Below, piece after piece: positions 17,812-23,491 of a stretch of DNA of 23,526 nucleotides. Position numbers and translations under genes: made by a program. Position 1 is the stretch's first letter, and each line of letters opens with the position of its first letter. Source of the stretch: CAJXZP01 sp963974475 (GTDB taxonomy: Bacteria; Bacteroidota; Bacteroidia; Flavobacteriales_G; Salibacteraceae); assembly GCA_963974475.1 (NCBI GenBank), contig CAXBCR010000036.1, positions 1 through 23,526 on the forward strand. Direction: 5' to 3'. The notes beneath the pieces were generated by a model. It did no database searches. It saw only the letters and a list, made by a program, of their open reading frames with translations, and was not told the origin of the DNA.

Positions 17812-18145
17812 ATTTCTGTTTCACGCAAAGAACGCTAAGTTTATTACACGCTAAGGGCGCAAAGGACTTTGCATGGCTGTATTTGGAGATTTAATTTATT
17901 CTTCTGGTTACTTTTTGAAATTGCTGGAACTTGATTTGCGGTTTAAATTTCTTTTTCACACAAAGAACGCTAAGTTTAAAACACGCTAAGGGCGCAAAGG
18001 ACTTTGCATGGCTGTATTTGGAGATTTAATTTATTCTTCTGGTTACTTTTTGAAATTGCTGGAACTTGATTTGCGGTTTAAATTTCTTTTTCACGCAAAG
18101 TGCGCTAAGTTTAATACACGCTATGAGCGCAAAGAATTTTCATGG
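17772..18145. repeat. 135-bp direct tandem repeat, about 2.7 copies, starting inside the GGGP synthase gene
   Basis: Copies begin at 17782, 17917 and 18052 (spacing 135 and 135); the third fades near 18145. Each carries GAAATTGC, GATTTGCGGTTTAA and a core with CGCAAAG, CGCTAAG, CGCTAAG, CGCAAAG in mirrored order. Copies 1 and 2 differ at about 7 of 135 positions, nearly all in the first half. The first copy includes the last ten codons and stop of the upstream gene, so a piece of the gene end was duplicated. Confidence 0.9.
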
Positions 18146-18150
18146 TGAAA

Positions 18151-18307
18151 AGTCTTAATGTCTCTTAACTTCTTCATGTTTCTGTTATTTGTACATGCGT
18201 TTTATGAATAAACTAGAATTACTCTTGCTAACTAAAAACCGGGTTAGGTGAACCATTAAGGCATGAAGAAAATTAAGTCTTAATTTCTCATAACTTCTTC
18301 ATGTTTC
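18151..18307. repeat. Pair of 32-bp near-identical repeats and an imperfect inverted repeat
   Basis: AGTCTTAATG... at 18151-18182 is repeated at 18276-18307 with about two changes (shared end AACTTCTTCATGTTTC). The second copy is preceded by GCATGAAGAA (18261-18270), the inverted match of TTCTTCATG (18296-18304), with ATTAAGTCTTAAT in between. This looks like a small dispersed intergenic element of the type common in Bacteroidota. No gene is seen between 17812 and 18417. Confidence 0.6.
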
Positions 18308-18366
18308 CATTCATGTTTCTATCAAAACAATGTCAAGTAACTGACAAAAACATTCTTTTCATTTTA

Positions 18367-18392
18367 TCATTTACTTAAATGAGTTACATTTG
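18367..18392 (+). promoter_or_regulatory. Candidate promoter with ArsR operator palindrome
   Basis: TCATTTACTTAAATGA (18367-18382) is a perfect 7-2-7 inverted repeat three bases before TACATTTG (18385-18392), a TAnnTTTG -7 element. The start codon at 18418 follows 25 bases later. An operator in the promoter spacer upstream of an ArsR-type repressor gene fits autoregulation. A second, weaker inverted repeat (TGTCA, 6 bases, TGACA) lies at 18331-18346. Confidence 0.55.
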
Positions 18393-18417
18393 CCTCGTAC
18401 AAATAAATCTGAGAAGC

Positions 18418-18816
18418 ATGAATCAAAAAACAACAATTCCGGTAAAAATACTAGACAACAAAACAGAAAATACTTGTATTCGTGCGCGTGCGGATGTTGA
18501 AATGATTAACTCTGGAAGGATTATTCTGGAGGAAAACTCAAACTCTATTTCAGCAATTGCTAAAACAATGAATTTAGCGGGTAATGAAACTCGGTTAAAA
18601 ATTCTTTATCTCATTTACAAAAAGAATCAGATTTGTGTATGTGATTTAAGCGATATGCTCGACATCAGTATTTCGGCAATATCGCAGCAATTGAAAAAAT
18701 TGAAACTTGGCGGATTAATTATTGATAACAAAGTGGGTAAAACCATCTACTACTCTATCAGCATGGAGAATCTTGAAAGTTTGGTAACCATATTTATTCA
18801 AATCAATAAAAATTAG
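18418..18816 (+). CDS. ArsR/CadC-type metal-sensing transcriptional repressor
   Basis: A 132-aa winged-helix repressor expected to leave its operator when thiophilic metal binds. I choose the ATG at 18418 rather than 18379 because a promoter -7 element (18385-18392) lies between them. Seen: an N-terminal extension with C20 (NTCIRARAD), then LAGNETRLKILYLIYKKNQICVCDLSDML with C73 and C75 in the CVC motif of CadC/ArsR sites, the recognition helix ISISAISQQLKKLKLGGLI, and a wing with KVGKTIYYS. In CadC an N-terminal Cys pair plus CVC bind Cd/Pb; here only one N-terminal Cys is present, so the metal is uncertain, and Hg(II) is plausible from the downstream MerTP. It is 5 bp upstream of merTP and clearly in its operon. 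Confidence 0.88.
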   Translation: MNQKTTIPVKILDNKTENTCIRARADVEMINSGRIILEENSNSISAIAKTMNLAGNETRLKILYLIYKKNQICVCDLSDMLDISISAISQQLKKLKLGGLIIDNKVGKTIYYSISMENLESLVTIFIQINKN

Positions 18817-18821
18817 AAATA

Positions 18822-19418
18822 ATGAGCACAGAAAACAAAGGATTAATTGGCGCAGGTGTTTTATCAGCCATCGCAGCTTCATTATGCTGCATTACACCCG
18901 TATTAGCACTGGTAGCAGGCAGCAGCGGATTGGCATCTACTTTTGGATGGCTAGAACCATTTAGACCCTATTTGTTAGGAATTACGGTATTGGTTTTGGG
19001 TTATGCATGGTACCAAAAATTAAAGCCGAAGCAAGAAATACAATGTGCTTGCGAAGAAGATGAAGAGAAGAAATCGTTTATGCAATCGAAAAATTTCTTA
19101 TTGCTAGTCACCATTTTTTCCGCAATTATGATGGCTTTTCCGTATTATTCTGGGGTCTTTTTTCCGGATAATACTCAGAAAGAAATTATCATCGTTCAAC
19201 AAGAAAATTTAGAGACCAAAACCTACGATATAGAAGGTATGACTTGCGAAGCGTGCAACTATACGGTGACCAATGCGGCCAATGAAGTGGGAGGAGTGAT
19301 AAGCGCGGAAGCCGATTTCGAAACGGGTAAAGCCACCATTACATTCGATAAATCAAAAACCAATGAGCAAGAGGTGATTAAATCTATCAACGAAACTCAT
19401 TACAAAGTAAAAAACTAA
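18822..19418 (+). CDS. merTP: MerTP fusion: mercuric transport protein with C-terminal MerP-like HMA domain
   Basis: A 198-aa inner-membrane protein that would take Hg(II) (or a similar thiophilic ion) from a MerP-like domain into the cytoplasm. Seen: two N-terminal membrane segments (about 7-33 and 48-64) with the vicinal Cys pair C22-C23 in ASLCCITPVLAL as in MerT, a cytoplasmic loop with C75 and C77 (QCACEED), a third membrane segment (about 91-110), and a heavy-metal-associated domain (about 132-198) with GMTCEAC (C142, C145). Canonical MerT and MerP are separate; this fusion has the same order with MerP attached at the C-terminus. It lies between the ArsR regulator and the HMA-CopZ gene, with gaps of 5 and 3 bp. 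The HMA tail INETHYKV is repeated in the next gene. Confidence 0.9.
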   Translation: MSTENKGLIGAGVLSAIAASLCCITPVLALVAGSSGLASTFGWLEPFRPYLLGITVLVLGYAWYQKLKPKQEIQCACEEDEEKKSFMQSKNFLLLVTIFSAIMMAFPYYSGVFFPDNTQKEIIIVQQENLETKTYDIEGMTCEACNYTVTNAANEVGGVISAEADFETGKATITFDKSKTNEQEVIKSINETHYKVKN

Positions 19419-19421
19419 AGT

Positions 19422-20087
19422 ATGGCTATTCAAATAATTCAGTTACCCATCCAAGGCATGTCATGCAGCAGTTGTGCGCGTACATTGACCAAACATGTTG
19501 AAAACATGCCCGGTTTAGTCTCCCAAAATGTGAACGACAAAACCAATTCGGGTGAATTTACTATTGATGATTCTTTGGTTTCGGCAGAAGATTTAATTGC
19601 TAGAATAAATGAAACCCATTATAAGGTTGATTTACCAGAATCCGCAACCCATCTCGTACCAGGAAAAGAGAAAACTCCGTGCCCTACCTGTAACCAATCT
19701 ACGGAATTGGTTCCAAATACGGTATTGCGGTCGAATGTAATTCCAGAAATTTACAAGACCTTAGATTTAGAAGCGGAACATAATTTATGCATCAATCCGA
19801 CCTGCGAAGCGGCTTATTCTAGTAACGGGAAAGTGAAAGTAAAGGCTAACCAAATGAAACGCGAGTTGTATTTTAAGGATTCCAGTACCCGTAAAATAAT
19901 TTGCTATTGTAATAATGTGGACCGAGATCAAGTAACCACTGCGGTGAATAAAAACGGACTTACCACTTGGGAAGATGTAATGGGTCATTACCGAAATAAA
20001 GTACAAGAAAAATGTGAGTTTTTACATCCTTTGGGTACGTGTTGTAGAGATGAGTTTGCCGAATTTGTGGAAGAATTAAAGCGTTAA
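19422..20087 (+). CDS. HMA-CopZ-like fusion: putative iron-sulfur metallochaperone
   Basis: A 221-aa cytoplasmic protein predicted to bind soft metal and an iron-sulfur cluster. Residues about 3-70 are an HMA domain with GMSCSSC (C15, C18). The remainder resembles the N-terminal domain of Archaeoglobus CopZ: CPTC (C87, C90) and NLCINPTCEAAY (C123, C128) would hold Zn, while IICYCNNVD (C161, C163), C198 and PLGTCCRD (C207, C208) would hold a [2Fe-2S] cluster. In archaeal CopZ the order is the reverse, cluster domain first and HMA last. A plausible role is to accept Hg(II) or Cu from MerTP and reduce or hand it on, but this is inference. It is 3 bp downstream of merTP and ends the operon core. 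Confidence 0.82.
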   Translation: MAIQIIQLPIQGMSCSSCARTLTKHVENMPGLVSQNVNDKTNSGEFTIDDSLVSAEDLIARINETHYKVDLPESATHLVPGKEKTPCPTCNQSTELVPNTVLRSNVIPEIYKTLDLEAEHNLCINPTCEAAYSSNGKVKVKANQMKRELYFKDSSTRKIICYCNNVDRDQVTTAVNKNGLTTWEDVMGHYRNKVQEKCEFLHPLGTCCRDEFAEFVEELKR

Positions 20088-20154
20088 CCAAGCCCTCTCT
20101 TTCATTATTCATTCTCAATCCGTATTTTCGTCTCTTACTACATACCTTTTTACT

Positions 20155-20613
20155 ATGAACGATTCTATCTTTTTAATTACTAATTACACCACTTTTTCAA
20201 TAAAAAACACACGCATTGGTTTAATCGTTTTTGGACTTTTAGTGCTCACATTTTACGTACTCCTATTTTTAGAATCAAACGATGTCACTCATATTAATCC
20301 ATTTTTAATCTTGGTGGGCTTATCTTCTATTATTACAGGAACAGTTGGACTTTCTAAAAAATCAAGATTTTCTCCTAAGGTGTTGTTTAATGATGAAATT
20401 ATTTCAATAAGAGAAAAACTATGGAACGGTACCAAAAAATTTAATTGGAATGACATTACTGAAATCAAGTTGGGCTCGTACAGGATGACTATTCGGACTA
20501 AAAACTGCAGCCAAACATTTAACATCAACTCTAGCGCACAAATATCTATTGAGATTAAAAAAGCCGTCCGCGAAATTGGATTTCGTAAAAACATTTCAGT
20601 TATAGGTGGCTAA
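20155..20613 (+). CDS. Small membrane protein with two spans and a PH-like soluble part, function unknown
   Basis: A 152-aa protein with two hydrophobic segments (about 20-40 and 47-65) and then a basic cytoplasmic beta-rich part with a WNGTKKFNWNDITEIKLGSY stretch that looks like a small PH-like or DUF-type domain. It starts at ATG 20155, 67 bp after the metallochaperone stop. The gap has no clear promoter, but nothing ties it to metals: it has a single Cys (in KNCSQTF) and no HMA motif. It could be an ordinary membrane-linked gene that happens to lie here. Confidence 0.6.
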   Translation: MNDSIFLITNYTTFSIKNTRIGLIVFGLLVLTFYVLLFLESNDVTHINPFLILVGLSSIITGTVGLSKKSRFSPKVLFNDEIISIREKLWNGTKKFNWNDITEIKLGSYRMTIRTKNCSQTFNINSSAQISIEIKKAVREIGFRKNISVIGG

Positions 20614-20634
20614 ATCCTACACCTCACAATTTTC

Positions 20635-20826
20635 AACCCTTATTATGGTCAACTTCACATGCTTCGAAATGTGGCTGAAATGACTTCGGTAGAAGGAATT
20701 GCAAAGGGAGGAAGTTGGATGCAACTCGAATCTGAAGTGACCGTGGAAGGAAGCTTTCCTTATAAAAACTCGGAAAATTGGGTGGGTTTTAGATGTATTT
20801 GCGAAATAGAATTCACAGAAATTTAG
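20635..20826 (+). pseudogene. Remnant of a sulfatase-modifying-factor (FGE/SUMF1) domain protein
   Basis: The frame reads NPYYGQLHMLRNVAEMTSVE, then GIAKGGSWMQLESEV, then WVGFRCICEIEF before TAG. These match the C-terminal half of the formylglycine-generating enzyme domain ('YGL.dM.GNVaEm', 'kGGSW', 'GFRc'), including the GGSW and GFR motifs. Only about 63 residues remain, with a stop (TAA of the preceding gene, 20611-20613) just before it in the same frame and no start at a sensible place, so it is a truncated relic. An internal ATG at 20659 could give a 55-aa peptide, but this is unlikely to fold. Confidence 0.75.
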
Positions 20827-20874
20827 CGTTATCCTATCGACCTATTTTACATATATTAAAACCCTAATATTTAT

Positions 20875-20882
20875 TATCTTTG
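20875..20882 (+). promoter_or_regulatory. Candidate -7 element (TATCTTTG) for the methyltransferase gene
   Basis: TATCTTTG matches TAnnTTTG and is followed by CGG; the ATG at 20931 lies 48 bases downstream. A short inverted repeat TGAGC-AAAC-GCTCA (20895-20908) sits between them, near the expected transcription start, and could be an operator or RNA hairpin. Confidence 0.5.
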
Positions 20883-20930
20883 CGGTTACTTTTTTGAGCA
20901 AACGCTCATTCTCACTAAATTTATATCATT

Positions 20931-21623
20931 ATGTCTGAAGGAGATTCATGCGATATTACCGCCAAAAATAGCTGTTGCTGTTCCAATCCTAATCCAGAAA
21001 AGGAAACAACCGATTTAAAAGCACATTGGGATAAAGCGTACACCAATAATCCGCATGAAAAACTAGGTTGGTTTGAAACCGATTTATCGCCTACGTTTAA
21101 ATTATTGAACATTTCCAAAATTGCTAAAAATGCACGAATAATAAATATTGGCGCTGGAAGTACGGTGCTCATAGATGAATTATTGAAACTAAATTACACG
21201 CAATTAATTGCGACCGATATTAGCGCTGTTGCACTTGACATTCTAGAAAAACGAGTAGGTAATGAGCATGTCTCATTTATTACAGACGACCTGACTAACC
21301 CAACCGTTTTGAAAGATATGGATGCTGTGGATATGTGGATTGACCGGGCGGTATTGCATTTCTTTACCGAAGAAAAAGACCAACAAACGTATTTTGATTT
21401 GCTTCGTAGCAAAGTTTCCAAAGGTGGTTTTGTATTGTTAGCAGAATTTGCTTTGGATGGAGCCAAAAAATGCTCCGGACTAGATGTGTGTCGCTATGAT
21501 ACGGCTATGCTTTCAAAAAAACTAGGAAAGGATTTTGAATTACAAGATAGTTTTGAATACACCTACACCATGCCGAGTGGAGACTTAAGGCCTTATATTT
21601 ACACCCTATTTCAAAAAATATAA
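20931..21623 (+). CDS. Class I SAM-dependent methyltransferase with N-terminal cysteine cluster
   Basis: A 230-aa cytoplasmic methyltransferase of the thiopurine/TehB-like kind. Seen: an N-terminal extension with C7 and three adjacent cysteines C15-C17 (NSCCCSN), then HWDKAYTNNPHEKLGWFET (about 32-50), SAM motif I RIINIGAGSTVLIDELL (69-85), ATDIS (94-98), D134-W136 region (DAVDMWIDRA), a beta-strand GGFVLLAEF and CSGLDVCRYD (C181, C187). The core resembles a family in which 'HWD..Y' leads and a 'kCSGL' segment is conserved. The cysteine cluster is an addition that could bind a soft metal or metalloid (arsenic, tellurium, mercury), but methylation of a metal is inference. It has its own promoter. 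Confidence 0.88.
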   Translation: MSEGDSCDITAKNSCCCSNPNPEKETTDLKAHWDKAYTNNPHEKLGWFETDLSPTFKLLNISKIAKNARIINIGAGSTVLIDELLKLNYTQLIATDISAVALDILEKRVGNEHVSFITDDLTNPTVLKDMDAVDMWIDRAVLHFFTEEKDQQTYFDLLRSKVSKGGFVLLAEFALDGAKKCSGLDVCRYDTAMLSKKLGKDFELQDSFEYTYTMPSGDLRPYIYTLFQKI

Positions 21624-22083
21624 TGTTTAGTAAAGACGAAGAAAAAGCACTTCGCCTGCCTTTTGGGGGAGTTTGACAGAAAAAATTCAAAGATTTAGAT
21701 CTGTTTCAGGACGTAGAATTAATTGGTTCAAGTACCCCACTGGATTAAATGAAATTTATATCCGCACAGAAGTTGACCACAATGGGTGTCGCATTTGTAT
21801 TGATCTCCAATTCAAAAATGAAGGAATTCGCGAACTCTTTTACGAACAGTTTTTAGAAACCAAAACCGTATTTGAAAACACAATGAAAAGCCCAGTGACT
21901 TGGAATCCTCATTACGCACATTCGTATGGCACCGAAGTAGCGAGAATATCTGTAGAAAACAACACCACCAGCCTTTTTCGCCAAGAAGATTGGGTAGAAA
22001 TGCAAGATTTTATTGTAACACACCTTCGAAGAGTAGACCATTACTGGGAAGATTTTGGAGAACTTTTTAAGACCTTAAAATAA
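21623..22083 (+). CDS. DUF4268 family protein, frameshifted near the 5' end
   Basis: The intact part (about 21661-22083) encodes FRSVSGRRINWFKYPTGLNE, RELFYEQFLETKTVFENTM and RQEDWVEMQDFI, matching DUF4268, a family of unknown function. The normal N-terminus is encoded in a different frame from ATG 21623, which overlaps the preceding methyltransferase stop (TAATG): MFSKDEEKALRLPF followed by a stop at 21674-21676. Joining after the T4-G5 run at 21661-21669 with one extra T restores LPFWGSLTEKIQRF, as in the family. So one base appears deleted in the homopolymer. Without correction only a shortened product from TTG 21673 would be made. A sequencing error or a -1 slip at the run are alternatives. 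Confidence 0.7.
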
Positions 22084-22217
22084 TTGGCTTTTAGCTTTTG
22101 GCAAAGTGTTTGGAGCGCTTCAACTGTCTTCATCCACCAAAAAGGCTTCTACCCAACAAAAACAAACTTTTATCATGTTTTGTGCGCATAGTCACATAGC
22201 CAACTCATTTCGCTCAG

Positions 22218-22225
22218 TACCTTTG
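22218..22225 (+). promoter_or_regulatory. Candidate -7 element (TACCTTTG) for the tauE-rhodanese pair
   Basis: TACCTTTG matches TAnnTTTG and is followed by CGCCCGC; the ATG at 22247 is 21 bases downstream. The closest upstream TTG is at 22180-22182, too far for a standard spacer. Confidence 0.45.
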
Positions 22226-22246
22226 CGCCCGCAATCAGTAAATTAA

Positions 22247-23050
22247 ATGGACGTAGTCGTACTCATCGGATATATTTCAGCAATTCTCATTGGAGTTTCG
22301 CTTGGACTTATTGGTGGCGGTGGTAGCATTCTTGCAATTCCTATTTTAACCTACTTATTCGGCATATCCGACACGAATATCTCTACCACCTATTCATTAT
22401 TTATAGTAGGCATCGCCAGTGTGATTGGTTCCATCAGTTATTTCAAAAAAGATTTAGTTGACTTAAGGACCGCCTTTACATTTGGAATTCCTGCGGTTAT
22501 TGCCATTTATATTTCTCGTCAGGTACTGGTACCTATTATCCCGTCCGAGTTATTTACCATAGACTCATTCACATTTACCAAAGACATGGCAGTAATGATG
22601 CTTTTTGCTGTACTAATGATTTTGGCATCGGTATCTATGATAAAAGGGCGAAAGGGAATCCCGGTTATTAGCGAATCAAAATCATTAAATTATCCTATCA
22701 TTCTAACTCAAGGAATGCTGGTAGGAATGTTGACAGGCTTTGTAGGCGCTGGTGGAGGTTTTTTAATTATTCCAGCATTAATTGCACTGTTCCATCTCCC
22801 AATGAAAAAGGCGGTTGGAACATCACTTGTGGTCATCTCCATAAACTCGATTTTAGGGTTTACCATGGAAATAGGTCATCGAGAAATAAATTGGATATTC
22901 TTACTTACATTCACTACTATTGCCGTGGTAGGAATATTTATAGGAAGTGCATTATCCAACAAAATATCAGGAGCAAAACTCAAACCCGCCTTTGGTTGGT
23001 TTGTCTTAATAATGGGGATATTTATCCTCGGGAAATCAATATTAAACTAG
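22247..23050 (+). CDS. TauE/SafE family sulfite/organosulfonate exporter
   Basis: A 267-aa inner-membrane exporter, probably of sulfite, sulfonates or related anions. It has about eight hydrophobic segments and the internal duplication of the family, with glycine-rich motifs GVSLGLIGGGGSILAIPIL (about 17-35) and GMLVGMLTGFVGAGGGFLII (about 156-175). The second half begins after a cytoplasmic loop with KGRKGIPVISESKS. It is 18 bp upstream of a rhodanese gene and shares a promoter at 22218-22225. The pairing suggests handling of persulfide or thiosulfate-derived sulfur. Substrate is not shown by the sequence. Confidence 0.92.
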   Translation: MDVVVLIGYISAILIGVSLGLIGGGGSILAIPILTYLFGISDTNISTTYSLFIVGIASVIGSISYFKKDLVDLRTAFTFGIPAVIAIYISRQVLVPIIPSELFTIDSFTFTKDMAVMMLFAVLMILASVSMIKGRKGIPVISESKSLNYPIILTQGMLVGMLTGFVGAGGGFLIIPALIALFHLPMKKAVGTSLVVISINSILGFTMEIGHREINWIFLLTFTTIAVVGIFIGSALSNKISGAKLKPAFGWFVLIMGIFILGKSILN

Positions 23051-23068
23051 AAATTAAAATCAATCATT

Positions 23069-23389
23069 ATGTTCGAAAATATTAATGCAGTAGTTTTTGA
23101 AAAGGAAATTGAAAATACACCAGATGCTATTGTACTTGACGTGAGAACCCCTTGGGAATTTGAGTCGGGACACCTAGAAAATGCATTGCATATCGATTTT
23201 TTCTCTTCCAATTTAGAAGCTGAGTTAAACAAATTAGACAAAAGTAAATACTACTTAATCTATTGCAGAAGTGGCGCTAGAAGTTATAGCGCTTGTAGCG
23301 TTATGGCAAGCAATGGTTTTGCTAAAGTGGCCAACATGATGGGAGGCATAATGGCGTGGCAAGGCAAAGTGGTTGTAGACGCTAAATAG
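23069..23389 (+). CDS. Single-domain rhodanese (sulfurtransferase)
   Basis: A 106-aa cytoplasmic sulfurtransferase. It has the rhodanese pattern: AIVLDVRTPWEFESGHLENA (20-39), YLIYCRSGARS (62-72) with catalytic C66 in the six-residue loop CRSGAR, and a final GGIMAW motif (92-97). This loop size suits sulfur transfer (persulfide) rather than phosphatase-like activity. Length is normal for stand-alone rhodaneses. It is co-transcribed with the TauE/SafE exporter 18 bp upstream and followed by a strong terminator at 23414-23445. Confidence 0.93.
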   Translation: MFENINAVVFEKEIENTPDAIVLDVRTPWEFESGHLENALHIDFFSSNLEAELNKLDKSKYYLIYCRSGARSYSACSVMASNGFAKVANMMGGIMAWQGKVVVDAK

Positions 23390-23413
23390 AACAATTTAAT
23401 ACCCCATTTGAAG

Positions 23414-23445
23414 CCGGTTTTCTGTTAAGAAAGCTGGTTTTTTTT
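23414..23445 (+). terminator. Rho-independent terminator after the rhodanese gene
   Basis: CCGGTTTTCT (23414-23423), loop GTTA, AGAAAGCTGG (23428-23437) form a 10-bp stem with two G-U pairs, followed by eight T (23438-23445). It ends the tauE-rhodanese transcript. Confidence 0.75.
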
Positions 23446-23491
23446 GTACTCTCTTTTTCCCTATCTTCGCGAGGAATTTAAAAAATACCTT

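Noticed and set aside
17772..18307. The repeats as a CRISPR array
   Set aside because: The unit is a 135-bp tandem copy with no short repeat plus unique spacer pattern, and no cas genes are near.
18379..18417. The upstream ATG at 18379 as start of the ArsR gene
   Set aside because: The TACATTTG promoter element at 18385-18392 would lie inside the coding region, and the residues MSYICLVQINLRS are not family-like; the ATG at 18418 fits better.
20155..20613. The two-span membrane protein as part of the mer-type system
   Set aside because: It has a 67-bp gap, one cysteine and no metal motif; membership is not supported.
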